Shown here piece by piece: positions 16,863 through 25,235 of a DNA stretch of 38,111 bases. The DNA lies in contig PABO01000015.1 in NCBI GenBank assembly GCA_002699165.1, forward strand, positions 29,221 through 67,331, read 5' to 3'. The DNA is from Chloroflexota bacterium. Lineage in GTDB: Bacteria; Chloroflexota; Dehalococcoidia; Lucifugimonadales; Lucifugimonadaceae. The notes below the pieces were generated by a model. It made no database searches and was not told the DNA's origin. It was given only the letters and a program-made list of their open reading frames with translations. The translations under genes and the position numbers were made by a program. Positions within the stretch are counted from its first letter, which is position 1, and each line of letters starts with the position of its first letter.

Positions 16863-17528
16863 TTATAAACTATCAGTCATGGGGAAAATTTTAGCAATAA
16901 CTTCAGCACATGCTTTAGCTATTTCAATATGTTCTTTTTGAGTACCATGGCCAGCTCTAAGTTGAATATAATGAATCCAGCTTCTTAGAGTTCCATTCAT
17001 ATATAAACGGCTTTTAGTATTTCCTTCTGGCAATACAACCCTTGCCTGCTCCTTTGCAATTCCTTTTTCTATTGCCCATTGATAAGATTTCAAAGCCTCA
17101 TCAATTACTTTTTGTTGTTTGATATTCCATTCTTCTTGTAATTTTGAGTCTTCAATATCAATAGAGTTTTGCCTGTTTTTATCATCCTGAAGCCTTGCTT
17201 CCCTAGTGACAAATTCCATATCTTTAGTTGGGTTTGCATACCTTTGACTAAATTCTTGAAAACTGAAGCTTCTGTGTCTAAGTATCTGTCTTGCTATATC
17301 TCTTGTTGTTTCAATTTCTAAGCAAACATTAACCATTTCTAAGGGAGACCAATGTTGATTATTAATTAAATATTTAATTAATTTTTCACTAGTTTCTGAG
17401 TTTAGTTGATTTGAAGGATTTGATACTCTAGCACAGTATGCTATTAACTCTTGGCAATCTTTTAGACCTAAATCTTCAAACTTATCAGAAGCCTGAGAAT
17501 AGCTTATAAGAGTTACGTTAGATGTCAT
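16863..17528 (-). CDS. thyX: Flavin-dependent thymidylate synthase
   Basis: Converts dUMP to dTMP using methylene-THF as carbon donor and FAD/NAD(P)H as reductant. The diagnostic ThyX motif RHRxxSxxxxSxRY is present as RHRSFSFQEFSQRY near residue 85; the C-terminal LRSWIHYIQLRAGHGTQKEHIEIA with the nucleotide-binding Arg is also typical. At 221 residues it is normal. Because ThyX releases THF rather than dihydrofolate, organisms carrying it often manage without ThyA/DHFR, and fhs and folD in this window fit such folate economy. The ATG overlaps the pdhC stop (ATGA-type four-base overlap). Confidence 0.96.
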   Translation of the reverse strand: MTSNVTLISYSQASDKFEDLGLKDCQELIAYCARVSNPSNQLNSETSEKLIKYLINNQHWSPLEMVNVCLEIETTRDIARQILRHRSFSFQEFSQRYANPTKDMEFVTREARLQDDKNRQNSIDIEDSKLQEEWNIKQQKVIDEALKSYQWAIEKGIAKEQARVVLPEGNTKSRLYMNGTLRSWIHYIQLRAGHGTQKEHIEIAKACAEVIAKIFPMTDSL

Positions 17529-18796
17529 AATAATAGCCTTGAAGGCTTCTCTAGTAATTGACTAAATTCTTTCATGAAAACTGCACCTTCAGCACCATCT
17601 CCAACTCTATGGTCTGCAGATAAAGTTGCATACATAATATCTCTTATTTCAACTTTATTATCAACTACCTTTGGTTCTTTTTTTACTTCTCCTAAGGCAA
17701 TAATTCCACTTTGTGGAGGGACAATTATTGCTGTAAATGCATGAGTTCCAAACATACCTAAATTTGATGTAGAAAATGTACCTTTAGTAAGTTCTTCATT
17801 ACTTAATGGATTCCCATTACCTCTTGATCTACTACCCAAATCTTTAGATTGTTTAGATAAAGATACTAAATCTAAATTTTGAGCATCTAATATTGAAGGA
17901 ACAATCAGACCTTGTTCAAGTGCTATTGCAATTCCTAGATTGATTTGAGAATGCATAATTAATTTATCCCCATCAAAAGAAGAGTTCCATTTAGGATTAT
18001 TTATTAAGGAATTTATGGTAGCTTTCAGGACTAAGTCATTGACAGATACTTTCATCCCGTCTTTTTCTAGATCTTCATTTATATCTTTCCTCATTTTCAT
18101 TGATTCAGTCATATCTACTTCTACTGTAACTTGGAAATGAGGGATTTCAGTTTTAGATTTAACTGTAACTCTCGCAATAGCTTGTCTCATACTATTTAAT
18201 TCAATATCTTTTCCATCTAAAGTCATATTTTTATTTTTATTTACTTGTGATGAAGAAACAAGTCTTGGTCCAGGAACATGATTATTGACATCATCCTTAG
18301 TTATTCTTCCTCCTGGGCCTGTTCCATTTATATCTGATAAAGGTATACTTTTTTCTCGAGCAAGTCTCTTAGCCATTGGAGATGCTTTAATTTGCACTGA
18401 ATCGGAATCTAAAGAAATTTCTACAGAATCTTCAATTTGAGTTGGATTTTGCTCTTGTTGTTTTTCTTCTGATATGCTGACGACAGTATCATCTACTTGT
18501 TCTACAGACTCGTTTTTTTTATCATTTTGAATTTCATCAGCTTCAGGTATTTCCTCATTCATTTCACCTACATAACCAATAATTTTCCCAACTTGTACTT
18601 TTGATCCCTCATCAGCAGTGATTTTTCTTAGGAAGCCATCATTATATGATTCCATTTCTACAACAGTTTTATCTGTTTCAATCTCTGCTAATTTATCACC
18701 TTTTGAAACTTTATCTCCTTCTTGTTTCAACCACTTTACTATTGTTCCTTCAGTCATATCTGCACCCATTGAAGGCATTGTAATTTCTTTTGCCAA
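17525..18796 (-). CDS. pdhC: Pyruvate dehydrogenase complex dihydrolipoamide acetyltransferase (E2)
   Basis: Core acyltransferase of the pyruvate (or related 2-oxoacid) dehydrogenase complex. One N-terminal lipoyl domain with the lipoylated lysine in IETDKTVVEME (Lys43), an acidic linker to about residue 130, the E1/E3-binding domain KASPMAKRLAREKSIPLSDINGTGPGGRITKDDV near 137-170, and a catalytic CoA-acyltransferase domain ending with SADHRVGDGAEGA, close to the canonical DHRxxDGA active site. 423 residues. Start is TTG with AGGAGA upstream. It follows pdhB by 17 bases and overlaps thyX. No E3 gene lies in the window. Confidence 0.93.
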   Translation of the reverse strand: MAKEITMPSMGADMTEGTIVKWLKQEGDKVSKGDKLAEIETDKTVVEMESYNDGFLRKITADEGSKVQVGKIIGYVGEMNEEIPEADEIQNDKKNESVEQVDDTVVSISEEKQQEQNPTQIEDSVEISLDSDSVQIKASPMAKRLAREKSIPLSDINGTGPGGRITKDDVNNHVPGPRLVSSSQVNKNKNMTLDGKDIELNSMRQAIARVTVKSKTEIPHFQVTVEVDMTESMKMRKDINEDLEKDGMKVSVNDLVLKATINSLINNPKWNSSFDGDKLIMHSQINLGIAIALEQGLIVPSILDAQNLDLVSLSKQSKDLGSRSRGNGNPLSNEELTKGTFSTSNLGMFGTHAFTAIIVPPQSGIIALGEVKKEPKVVDNKVEIRDIMYATLSADHRVGDGAEGAVFMKEFSQLLEKPSRLLL

Positions 18797-18813
18797 GATT
18801 CTCTCCTATAAGG

Positions 18814-19788
18814 TTAAATTAATTTTTCTAATATATGATTTGCAATTTTTTCAGCTGAGGGATATGCTTCAGCTTCTAAATTTTTATTGTAAGGCCAAGG
18901 AACATCATTTGCTCCTATCCTAATTATTGGACCATCCAGCCAATCATTAAATGACTCTTGTACATTTGCAACAACTTCTGCCATTATTCCACCATTTTTT
19001 CTAGCTGTATCTATGGCAACTAATCTGTTTGTTTTCTTTACTGATTTTCCTATTGTTTGATAGTCTATCGGACTTAGCGAGCGCAAGTCAATTAATTCAC
19101 AACTAATATTTTTCTTTGATAATATTTCAGAAGTTTCATATAATATACTCATTCCTGCACCATAAGAGACTAGAGATAAATCATTACCTTCTTCCTTAAT
19201 GGAAGCTGATCCTAGAGGTATTTCATAATATTCATCAGGAACTTCTCCTTTAAGTCCATACAAAAGCGCAGGCTCTGCAAAAATAACGGGATTATTATCC
19301 TTAATAGAAGTTCGTAATAAACCAAGAGCATCTTTTGGATTTGAAGGACACACACAAAAAATCCCAGGAACTTCAGCTAGCCATGTTTCAAAACTTTGTG
19401 AATGAGTAGCTGCAAGCTGAACTCCAGCACCTGTAGGAGCTCTTATAACCATAGGAACATTTATTTGGCCTCCTGACATATATCTTATATTGGCTGCCAT
19501 ATTTACAATTTGATCAAATCCTACTAGAGAGAAACTTATAGACATCAGTTCAATAACTGGCCTTAATCCAGCTGCTGCAGCACCAATTCCTGTCCCAATA
19601 AATGTTGCTTCAGAAATTGGAGTATCCTTAATTCTTTCTGGTCCAAACTTAGATAGAAATCCATCTGTTACAGCATATGCTCCACCATATTCTCCTATAT
19701 CTTCTCCCATTACTAAAACATTAGGATCTCTTTCAAGAGCTTCTTCTAATCCTCTTTTTATAGCTTCTCGCATTAAAATTTCGGTCAT
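18814..19788 (-). CDS. pdhB: Pyruvate dehydrogenase E1 component, beta subunit
   Basis: Transketolase-like pyrimidine-binding and C-terminal half of the thiamine-diphosphate E1. Landmarks: VLVMGEDIGEYGGAYAVTDGF with the conserved Glu that activates TPP near residue 28-30, DTPISEATFIGTGIGAAAAGLRPVIELM, GAGVQLAATHSQSFE, and the C-terminal IDLRSLSPIDYQTI. 324 residues, normal. It lies eight bases after pdhA and 17 before pdhC, so the three E1/E2 genes form one unit. A branched-chain or acetoin substrate cannot be fully excluded, but the gene order alpha-beta-E2 and sequence style favour pyruvate. Confidence 0.94.
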   Translation of the reverse strand: MTEILMREAIKRGLEEALERDPNVLVMGEDIGEYGGAYAVTDGFLSKFGPERIKDTPISEATFIGTGIGAAAAGLRPVIELMSISFSLVGFDQIVNMAANIRYMSGGQINVPMVIRAPTGAGVQLAATHSQSFETWLAEVPGIFCVCPSNPKDALGLLRTSIKDNNPVIFAEPALLYGLKGEVPDEYYEIPLGSASIKEEGNDLSLVSYGAGMSILYETSEILSKKNISCELIDLRSLSPIDYQTIGKSVKKTNRLVAIDTARKNGGIMAEVVANVQESFNDWLDGPIIRIGANDVPWPYNKNLEAEAYPSAEKIANHILEKLI

Positions 19789-19796
19789 TTTATCTT

Positions 19797-20804
19797 CTAC
19801 TTCTTGTAAATATCTTTATCAAGTTCAGAAATATCTGGTTCATCACTTGATTCTGCAAAATCAACAGCTTTTTCAACAACTTCATTGATTTCAGATTTTA
19901 TTTTTTCTAAATCCTTATTGGTTGCTATTCCAGCTGATTTAATCCAATCAGGAAATTTCACTAAAGGATCTTGTTTCTCCCATTCTGTAATTTCATCATT
20001 ATTTCTATACTTTTGACCGTCAGCAAGAGAATGGCCAACAAATCTAAATGTTTTACATTCTAAATAAAAAGGTCCGCCAGTTTGACGAACCTTTTTAACT
20101 GCTATTTCAGTTGCTTCTTTAACCGCTAGAACATCCATTCCATTGACTTGAGCTGCAGGTATATCATATGTGTCAGCACCTGTATAAAAATCTTCTCCAC
20201 CTGCTCTAACTCTATCTATTGCAGATCCCATTCCGTACTTGTTATTTTCTAATATAAACAATATTGGGAGGTTCCAAACAGAGGCTAAATTTAATGTTTC
20301 ATGATATGTACCTTGATTTGTAGATCCGTCTCCAAAGTAACAAACAACTAAACCTCCTGTTTTTTTATATTGACATGCTAATGCTAAGCCAGTCGCAACA
20401 GGAAATTGGCCACCCACAATTGCATGACCGCCCATAAATTTTTTAGATGAATCAAAAAGATGCATTGATCCTCCTTTACCCTTGGAAAGACCTGTTTTTT
20501 TTCCAAATAATTCAGCCATTGATCTATTTACATCTAGTCCTCTTGCTAATGCATGTCCATGATCTCTGTAATGCGTAATAATATAATCTTCTTCATTAAG
20601 GCAAGATATTGAACCTACTGCAGTAGCTTCTTGACCAATATACAAATGTAAAAATCCTCTTATATTTCCTTTTGTATAATTTTCCCCACAAGCTAATTCA
20701 AATTGTCTAATGAGATACATTTGCTTGTATAGTTCAAGCATCTCATTTTTTTCATTATGAATTTTTTTTACTTTTTTATTCTTATCTTCTTTTAGTGTAG
20801 CCAT
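19797..20804 (-). CDS. pdhA: Pyruvate dehydrogenase E1 component, alpha subunit
   Basis: TPP-binding half of E1. The thiamine-diphosphate motif GDG-x(n)-NN is present as YFGDGSTNQGTYHETLNLASVW ending in FILENNKYGMG near residues 165-195. Others: GFLHLYIGQEATAVG, THYRDHGHALARG near 80, GKGGSMHLFD, and the phosphorylation-loop-like RFVGHSLADGQKYR. 335 residues with a lysine-rich N-terminus (ATLKEDKNKKVKK). ATG start. First gene of the pdhA-pdhB-pdhC set; folD lies 51 bases upstream in the same orientation. Confidence 0.95.
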   Translation of the reverse strand: MATLKEDKNKKVKKIHNEKNEMLELYKQMYLIRQFELACGENYTKGNIRGFLHLYIGQEATAVGSISCLNEEDYIITHYRDHGHALARGLDVNRSMAELFGKKTGLSKGKGGSMHLFDSSKKFMGGHAIVGGQFPVATGLALACQYKKTGGLVVCYFGDGSTNQGTYHETLNLASVWNLPILFILENNKYGMGSAIDRVRAGGEDFYTGADTYDIPAAQVNGMDVLAVKEATEIAVKKVRQTGGPFYLECKTFRFVGHSLADGQKYRNNDEITEWEKQDPLVKFPDWIKSAGIATNKDLEKIKSEINEVVEKAVDFAESSDEPDISELDKDIYKK

Positions 20805-20855
20805 AGGAGAATTTTAAATTAACTTTGCATTTACATCTAGCTTTTATAATATTAT

Positions 20856-21749
20856 TTACAGTTTTTTAGCATTGTTTATGTAAAATGCTTTTGTAACATT
20901 TTCAAGTAACATTGCTATTGTCATAGGGCCGACCCCACCTGGTACAGGAGTTATTTTCGAAACAATATCAATAATTTCATCGAAATCAGAATCGCCTATG
21001 AGTCTAAATCCATTTTTTTTTGATTTATCTTCTATTCTATTAACACCAACATCTATGACTATTGAATTTTTTTTCACCATATCTTTTTTTAATGTGTGCG
21101 GGAATCCTGTAGCTACTATAATAATATCTGCACTCAAAGTATGCGAGCCTATATCTTTAGATTTACTATGACATATAGTTACTGTAGCATTTCCTTTTGG
21201 AGTTTTTGATGAAAGAAGTAATGCTAATGGTATTCCAACCAACTTACTTCTACCTATGATTACTATTTTTGATCCTTCAGTCACAAAATCTAGTTGATTT
21301 ATCATAGTTTGAACCCCCAAAGGCGTAGCAGGAACAAATCGTGGTTGCCCAGATGCAAGTAAACCTAGATTTTCATTATTTAATCCATCTACATCTTTTA
21401 AAGAGGATATAGTTTGAATTATTTTTTCTTCATCTAAATTTTGAGGAAGAGGTAATTGTACAATCATTCCGTCAACTTGATCATCTTGGTTTAATTTTTC
21501 AATATATCTTATAATATCGCTTTCTAAAACTTCTTCACTAAGTCTTTCAACATGACATTTTATTCCAACTAACTGGCATGCTTTTTCTTTTGCTTTTACA
21601 TAAGATATTGAGGCAGGATTATTACCTACAAGAACAACAACCAAATGAGGAGTTCTTGGAAAATTATTTTTTATTTTATCAATTGATATTTTTAGATTGT
21701 TTTTAATTTCAGCACTTATTTTTTTTCCATCAATTAATTTAGAAGACAT
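20856..21749 (-). CDS. folD: Bifunctional methylenetetrahydrofolate dehydrogenase / methenyltetrahydrofolate cyclohydrolase
   Basis: NADP-dependent interconversion of 5,10-methylene-, methenyl- and 10-formyl-THF. Motifs: the catalytic-lysine stretch SISYVKAKEKACQLVGI near residue 52-56, DGMIVQLPLPQNL near 97, KDVDGLN near 121, the Rossmann-binding IIGRSKLVGIPLALLL near 165, and the C-terminal TPVPGGVGPMTIAMLLENV. 297 residues. ATG with AAAGAGA upstream. With fhs it completes the 10-formyl-THF to methylene-THF route that feeds thyX downstream. It is divergent from acpS. Confidence 0.96.
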   Translation of the reverse strand: MSSKLIDGKKISAEIKNNLKISIDKIKNNFPRTPHLVVVLVGNNPASISYVKAKEKACQLVGIKCHVERLSEEVLESDIIRYIEKLNQDDQVDGMIVQLPLPQNLDEEKIIQTISSLKDVDGLNNENLGLLASGQPRFVPATPLGVQTMINQLDFVTEGSKIVIIGRSKLVGIPLALLLSSKTPKGNATVTICHSKSKDIGSHTLSADIIIVATGFPHTLKKDMVKKNSIVIDVGVNRIEDKSKKNGFRLIGDSDFDEIIDIVSKITPVPGGVGPMTIAMLLENVTKAFYINNAKKL

Positions 21750-21818
21750 TTTTCTCTTTCTTTATGTATTTAAAAATAAATAACTTTTATACTAAATAAT
21801 ATATTCAAATATAAAAAA

Positions 21819-22178
21819 ATGTTATTAACTGGAATTGATATTATTGAAATTCATAGAATAAAGGATGTTTGTAAAAAATATCCTGAAAGATTTATGAAAA
21901 AAATTTTTACAGATCAAGAAATTTCCTATTGTAGAGGTAGGTATCCTCAGATAGCCGCAAGATTTGCTTCTAAAGAAGCTGTTATGAAAGCCTTGGGTAC
22001 AGGAATAAGAGGAGTGCCTTGGAAGTCAATTGAAGTATATAGGGCAAGGGGTAAAGCTCCTGAAATTTTACTTCATGGTAATGCTAAAAAGAAATCTCAA
22101 GAATTAGGCATAAAGCGCATAGCCTTATCAATTAGTCATTCAAGGAATTATGCTATTGCATCAGTAGTTGCAGAATAA
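21819..22178 (+). CDS. acpS: Holo-[acyl-carrier-protein] synthase
   Basis: Transfers 4'-phosphopantetheine from CoA to acyl carrier protein. The AcpS-type signatures are clear: the Mg-binding GIDIIEIHRI at the N-terminus, FTDQEISYC, the AARFASKEAVMKALGTG block near residue 50, and the C-terminal ALSISHSRNYAIASVV. 119 residues, normal for the small trimeric AcpS. ATG start. It stands alone on the + strand between folD (divergent) and the MFS exporter (convergent, 13-base gap). It is the downstream user of the CoA made by the coaX/coaBC products. Confidence 0.95.
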   Translation: MLLTGIDIIEIHRIKDVCKKYPERFMKKIFTDQEISYCRGRYPQIAARFASKEAVMKALGTGIRGVPWKSIEVYRARGKAPEILLHGNAKKKSQELGIKRIALSISHSRNYAIASVVAE

Positions 22179-22191
22179 AATACTCTGTCTT

Positions 22192-23652
22192 CTAATTCTT
22201 AATATAAACATAAGATAATATTAACGCTGAAAAAGACGCTAATAATGAAAATATAAAAGCTCCTAACATTATTTCATTGAAAACTTCTAACCCAGCTTGA
22301 TTGATGTTGTCATTTATTTTGTTTTGTACATTTGGATCCAAAGAAAAAACTTGAATACCAGTGACTAATTCAGAGAATCTAGCGGTTCCTATTGTTGTCA
22401 TTAATGAGAGCCCAAAAATCATACCAATCATTCTAGAAAGTGAGATCATAGATGATGTTATACCTCTAATATTTTCACCAATATTATGAAGTCCAGTGTT
22501 GTGAATGGGCACTATAAAAAGTCCAAAACCAATACCAATTATAAAAAATATAATATTAATTTGATCAGTCGGGATATCTAAATTTTTTGAATATAGAAAT
22601 GTTCCCATAGAAATAAATATTGATCCTAAAATCATGGTAAGAGAAGTGCTTATTTTTGAAAAAAATATTCCGAAAAGAGATCCTACTCCAATAAATGCAG
22701 TTACTTTGAGTAAAGATAATCCTATAGAAATATTATCTAACTGATATATAGTTGATCCAGATAGAGGAATTACCACCATAACTATTATTAGACTGCATCC
22801 AATAAAAAAGTGAGTTATAAATGTAAATAAAAAAGTTCTTGAAACTATGAGCTGGCTTGGAATTAGATCTTGGCCATAAAATCTTATTTTTATTACTCCG
22901 ATTGAAATTATTAAGGAAAGAATAATTATAATAACTATTTGTATAAAACCTAAATTATTGAACTCAGATACTAATAGTGTGATCAAAATTAATACTAATG
23001 AAATTAATACAGTATCTACTAACTTTATCTTTACTATATTTTTTTTTGATTTTGGCATAGTAAGAATTAGGATAATAACAAAAAAAGATAAAGGTAAATT
23101 AAGGAAAAATGCTGCAGGCCAATCCCATATCTCTAGGATTAAGCTACCCCACAAAGGGCCTATAACTCCACCAGCTTCAGCTGAAGCTCCAATAAGTCCA
23201 AATCCGTATATCCAATATTTCTTTTCTAGTATTATTGATACTGATGCTATAGCTATTGGAATAATAGCTCCTCCTCCCATAGCCTGTAGGAATCTAAAAA
23301 AAATCAACCAATTTAATTTAGATAAGAAAAAAAGTTTATCAGGTATGCTTGAGGTTATTCCTACTAGTAATGAACCTATAGAAAAAACTAATAATGAAAA
23401 TATTAAAGAATTTCTAAAACCATACTTATCACATAACTTTCCTGCTAATGGCATAACTATTGTAAACCCCAATAAATAGGAAGTGATTGTCCAAGAAATT
23501 TTATTTAATTCCCCTATAGAAATACTTAGGTCCATTACCATACTTGGTAACAAAGTAACTATAACAGTTTGATCATCTGCAGCTATGAATACAGCAAGGC
23601 AAAGTATAAAAATATAAAATAATCGTTTATTTGATTTTAAGGTTGCTGCCAT
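22192..23652 (-). CDS. MFS exporter, DHA2-type (14 TM), paired with an LprG-like lipoprotein
   Basis: A 486-residue membrane protein with about 14 hydrophobic spans, starting with a short cytosolic tail and FYIFILCLAVFIAADDQTVIVTLLP, the TM1 motif of drug:proton antiporters in the DHA2 branch. It includes the loop motif GKLCDKYGFRNSL near residue 70 and a motif-C-like GLIGASAEAGGVIGPLWGS in TM5. DHA2 proteins export drugs or lipids; Mycobacterium Rv1410c (P55) belongs here and works with lipoprotein LprG to move triacylglycerol. This gene overlaps an LppX/LprAFG-like lipoprotein gene by 16 bases in the same order as lprG-Rv1410c, so lipid export is a reasonable inference, not a proof. Confidence 0.87.
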   Translation of the reverse strand: MAATLKSNKRLFYIFILCLAVFIAADDQTVIVTLLPSMVMDLSISIGELNKISWTITSYLLGFTIVMPLAGKLCDKYGFRNSLIFSLLVFSIGSLLVGITSSIPDKLFFLSKLNWLIFFRFLQAMGGGAIIPIAIASVSIILEKKYWIYGFGLIGASAEAGGVIGPLWGSLILEIWDWPAAFFLNLPLSFFVIILILTMPKSKKNIVKIKLVDTVLISLVLILITLLVSEFNNLGFIQIVIIIILSLIISIGVIKIRFYGQDLIPSQLIVSRTFLFTFITHFFIGCSLIIVMVVIPLSGSTIYQLDNISIGLSLLKVTAFIGVGSLFGIFFSKISTSLTMILGSIFISMGTFLYSKNLDIPTDQINIIFFIIGIGFGLFIVPIHNTGLHNIGENIRGITSSMISLSRMIGMIFGLSLMTTIGTARFSELVTGIQVFSLDPNVQNKINDNINQAGLEVFNEIMLGAFIFSLLASFSALILSYVYIKN

Positions 23653-24308
23653 GATATTTTTTCATTCCATTTTTCAAAATTTATCTCTCTAATTGTTTCA
23701 TAATTATCCTCAGGTTGAACCTTACCATAAATGTATATTTTTTTTACAGACCCATCATCTTTAATAATCAAAGATAAATTAATTTTTTCATTTGGAATGA
23801 TTATGTCTCCAACTAAAGACTTAAGATTATTAGAATTTATTTTTGCGCTTATTTCGTATAAACCTTTATTTACAGAACTAATTGATTCATCTTCGATTTC
23901 AGTAAAAATATCACTGATAATATTTATTGGATTTATGTTCTTAAATGGGTTGTCTTCCTCTGGAGTTTTTATCCATTCAAAATTAATAGGATTTGTAATC
24001 CAATAATTATTTTCTAAAGATAAGTATGAAAGTTTTATTAAGAAATTATTAGAAATTATTTCAGCTTTGATCTGTAATTTATCGGGCTTTTCAATATCTC
24101 CTTCTGCTTTTGAAATTTTATATCCTCCAGGTAAGGAAGTGAAACCATTTTTATGATTTAGAATAAAGCTAAATGATTGTGAGTTTGAGATTTTTTGATT
24201 TGATAGATCTAATAATTCTTGAACTGACAAATAATTTATTTTTTCTTCATTATTAGAACAAGAAAAAAATACTAAAAAAATGATTGCTACAATAAAATTT
24301 TTATTTAT
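23637..24308 (-). CDS. LppX/LprAFG-family lipoprotein (LprG-like), apparent AUA start
   Basis: The track starts at an internal TTG (24230). The frame continues upstream through a lipoprotein signal peptide, FIVAIIFLVFFSCSNNEEKI, with a lipobox cysteine (FFSC), so the protein is about 223 residues. The mature part resembles LppX_LprAFG proteins: GGYKISKAEGDIEKPDKLQIKAE, LENNYWITNP, a middle PFKNINPINIISDIF, and a second GD-type strand KSLVGDIIIP, ending IREINFEKWNEKISWQQP. These proteins have a half-barrel lipid-binding cavity. No ATG/GTG/TTG is available between the in-frame TAG (24339-24341) and the lipobox. ATA at 24308 follows AAGGA at normal spacing and is the best start. It overlaps the MFS exporter by 16 bases. 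Confidence 0.8.
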   Translation of the reverse strand: MNKNFIVAIIFLVFFSCSNNEEKINYLSVQELLDLSNQKISNSQSFSFILNHKNGFTSLPGGYKISKAEGDIEKPDKLQIKAEIISNNFLIKLSYLSLENNYWITNPINFEWIKTPEEDNPFKNINPINIISDIFTEIEDESISSVNKGLYEISAKINSNNLKSLVGDIIIPNEKINLSLIIKDDGSVKKIYIYGKVQPEDNYETIREINFEKWNEKISWQQP

Positions 24309-24351
24309 GCTATTTTCCTTTGATTCGTTATTACCATTCTATAAGAAAAGA

Positions 24352-24386
24352 TTAAAGTTTCTAAAAAAGTATTTATATAGTATATT
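24352..24386 (+). promoter_or_regulatory. Possible promoter of the riboswitch-controlled thi operon
   Basis: TTAAAG (24352-24357) followed after 18 bases by TATAGT (24376-24381), with an overlapping TATATT (24381-24386), would place transcription start around 24390-24395, just ahead of the aptamer. In DNA this AT-rich such matches occur by chance, so this is tentative. Confidence 0.3.
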
Positions 24387-24398
24387 TAAGTTGTGTAT

Positions 24399-24479
24399 TA
24401 CAGGGGAGCTTATAATGCTGAGAGGGTTATTACAACCGACCCATTAAACCTGAACTAGATAATTCTAGCGGAGGGAAAA
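24399..24479 (+). promoter_or_regulatory. TPP (thiamine pyrophosphate) riboswitch, THI element
   Basis: The conserved aptamer parts occur in order: ACAGGGGAGC, TGCTGAGAGGG, ACCCATTAAACCTGAAC, a CTAGA/TCTAG hairpin around TAAT, and GCGGAGGGAAAAA. The CTGAGA, ACCTGA and GCGxAGGGAA blocks are the family signature. It precedes a pyrimidine-precursor importer, a known target of this class. There is no separate expression platform: the terminal GGAGGG is itself the ribosome-binding site for thiZ, so ligand binding, which locks this segment into the aptamer, should block translation directly. Confidence 0.95.
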
Positions 24480-25235
24480 ATTAATAGTATCGTTTTAGAA
24501 AATTTAACTTTTGGTTTTCAAAACCAATCTTCCATTATAGATAATTTGTCATATACTTTTCCTTCAAATAAAACTGTATCTATTATTGGGCATAGTGGTT
24601 GCGGGAAGAGTACATTATTGCAACTGATTTCGGGAGTTTTAGAACCATCTAAAGGTAAAGTATTCTTGCAAGATAAAGATAAAAGGTTAGGTGAAATTGC
24701 TTATATGCAACAAAATGACCTATTATTACCCTGGTTGAATGTTCAAGAAAATGTTCAACTTCCATTAAAAATAAAAAATAAAAAAAATGCTGAGACATAT
24801 GATGATATGTTACAAAAAGCTAAAGTTTTAGGAATTGAAAATTATTTAAACTTTTACCCTAAGGAACTTTCGGGCGGATTAAGGCAAAGAGTAGCTTTTC
24901 TTAGAACTATATTACAAGACTCTAATTTCATATTATTAGATGAACCTTTTGCATCTCTTGATGCTATTAAGAGAATTGAAATTTATAGTTGGATAGAAAA
25001 CTTAAAAGACTATATTAATAAATCTATTATTTTAGTGACTCATGATATTGAGGAAGCTTTATTCCTCTCAGATCAAATTATAGTTATGGATTCGGGGTTT
25101 GATAATTTTAAGTTTAAAATGGATATTCTTATGCCTCATCCTAGAAAAACTAGTGTTATTGTTGAAAAAAAATTTATTGAACAAAAAACATTGTTAACAA
25201 AGAAATTAGATGAGGTGAAAAAAAATGATATCTAA
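24480..25235 (+). CDS. thiZ: ABC transporter ATPase for thiamine-pyrimidine precursor, apparent AUU start
   Basis: Energises import of a hydroxymethylpyrimidine-type precursor. The track starts at an internal TTG (24546), but the open frame extends upstream with the expected first strands of an ABC ATPase (NSIVLENLTFGFQNQSSIIDNLS). The only start that keeps them is ATT at 24480, with GGAGGG, the end of the TPP aptamer, four to five bases upstream; this gives 251 residues. Domains: Walker A GHSGCGKST, Q-loop YMQQNDLLLPW, signature LSGGLRQR, Walker B FILLDEPFASLD, switch His LVTHDIEEAL. It overlaps thiX by 11 bases. The symbol follows the ThiXYZ naming for riboswitch-linked SsuB/TauB-like ATPases. 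Confidence 0.9.
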   Translation: MNSIVLENLTFGFQNQSSIIDNLSYTFPSNKTVSIIGHSGCGKSTLLQLISGVLEPSKGKVFLQDKDKRLGEIAYMQQNDLLLPWLNVQENVQLPLKIKNKKNAETYDDMLQKAKVLGIENYLNFYPKELSGGLRQRVAFLRTILQDSNFILLDEPFASLDAIKRIEIYSWIENLKDYINKSIILVTHDIEEALFLSDQIIVMDSGFDNFKFKMDILMPHPRKTSVIVEKKFIEQKTLLTKKLDEVKKNDI

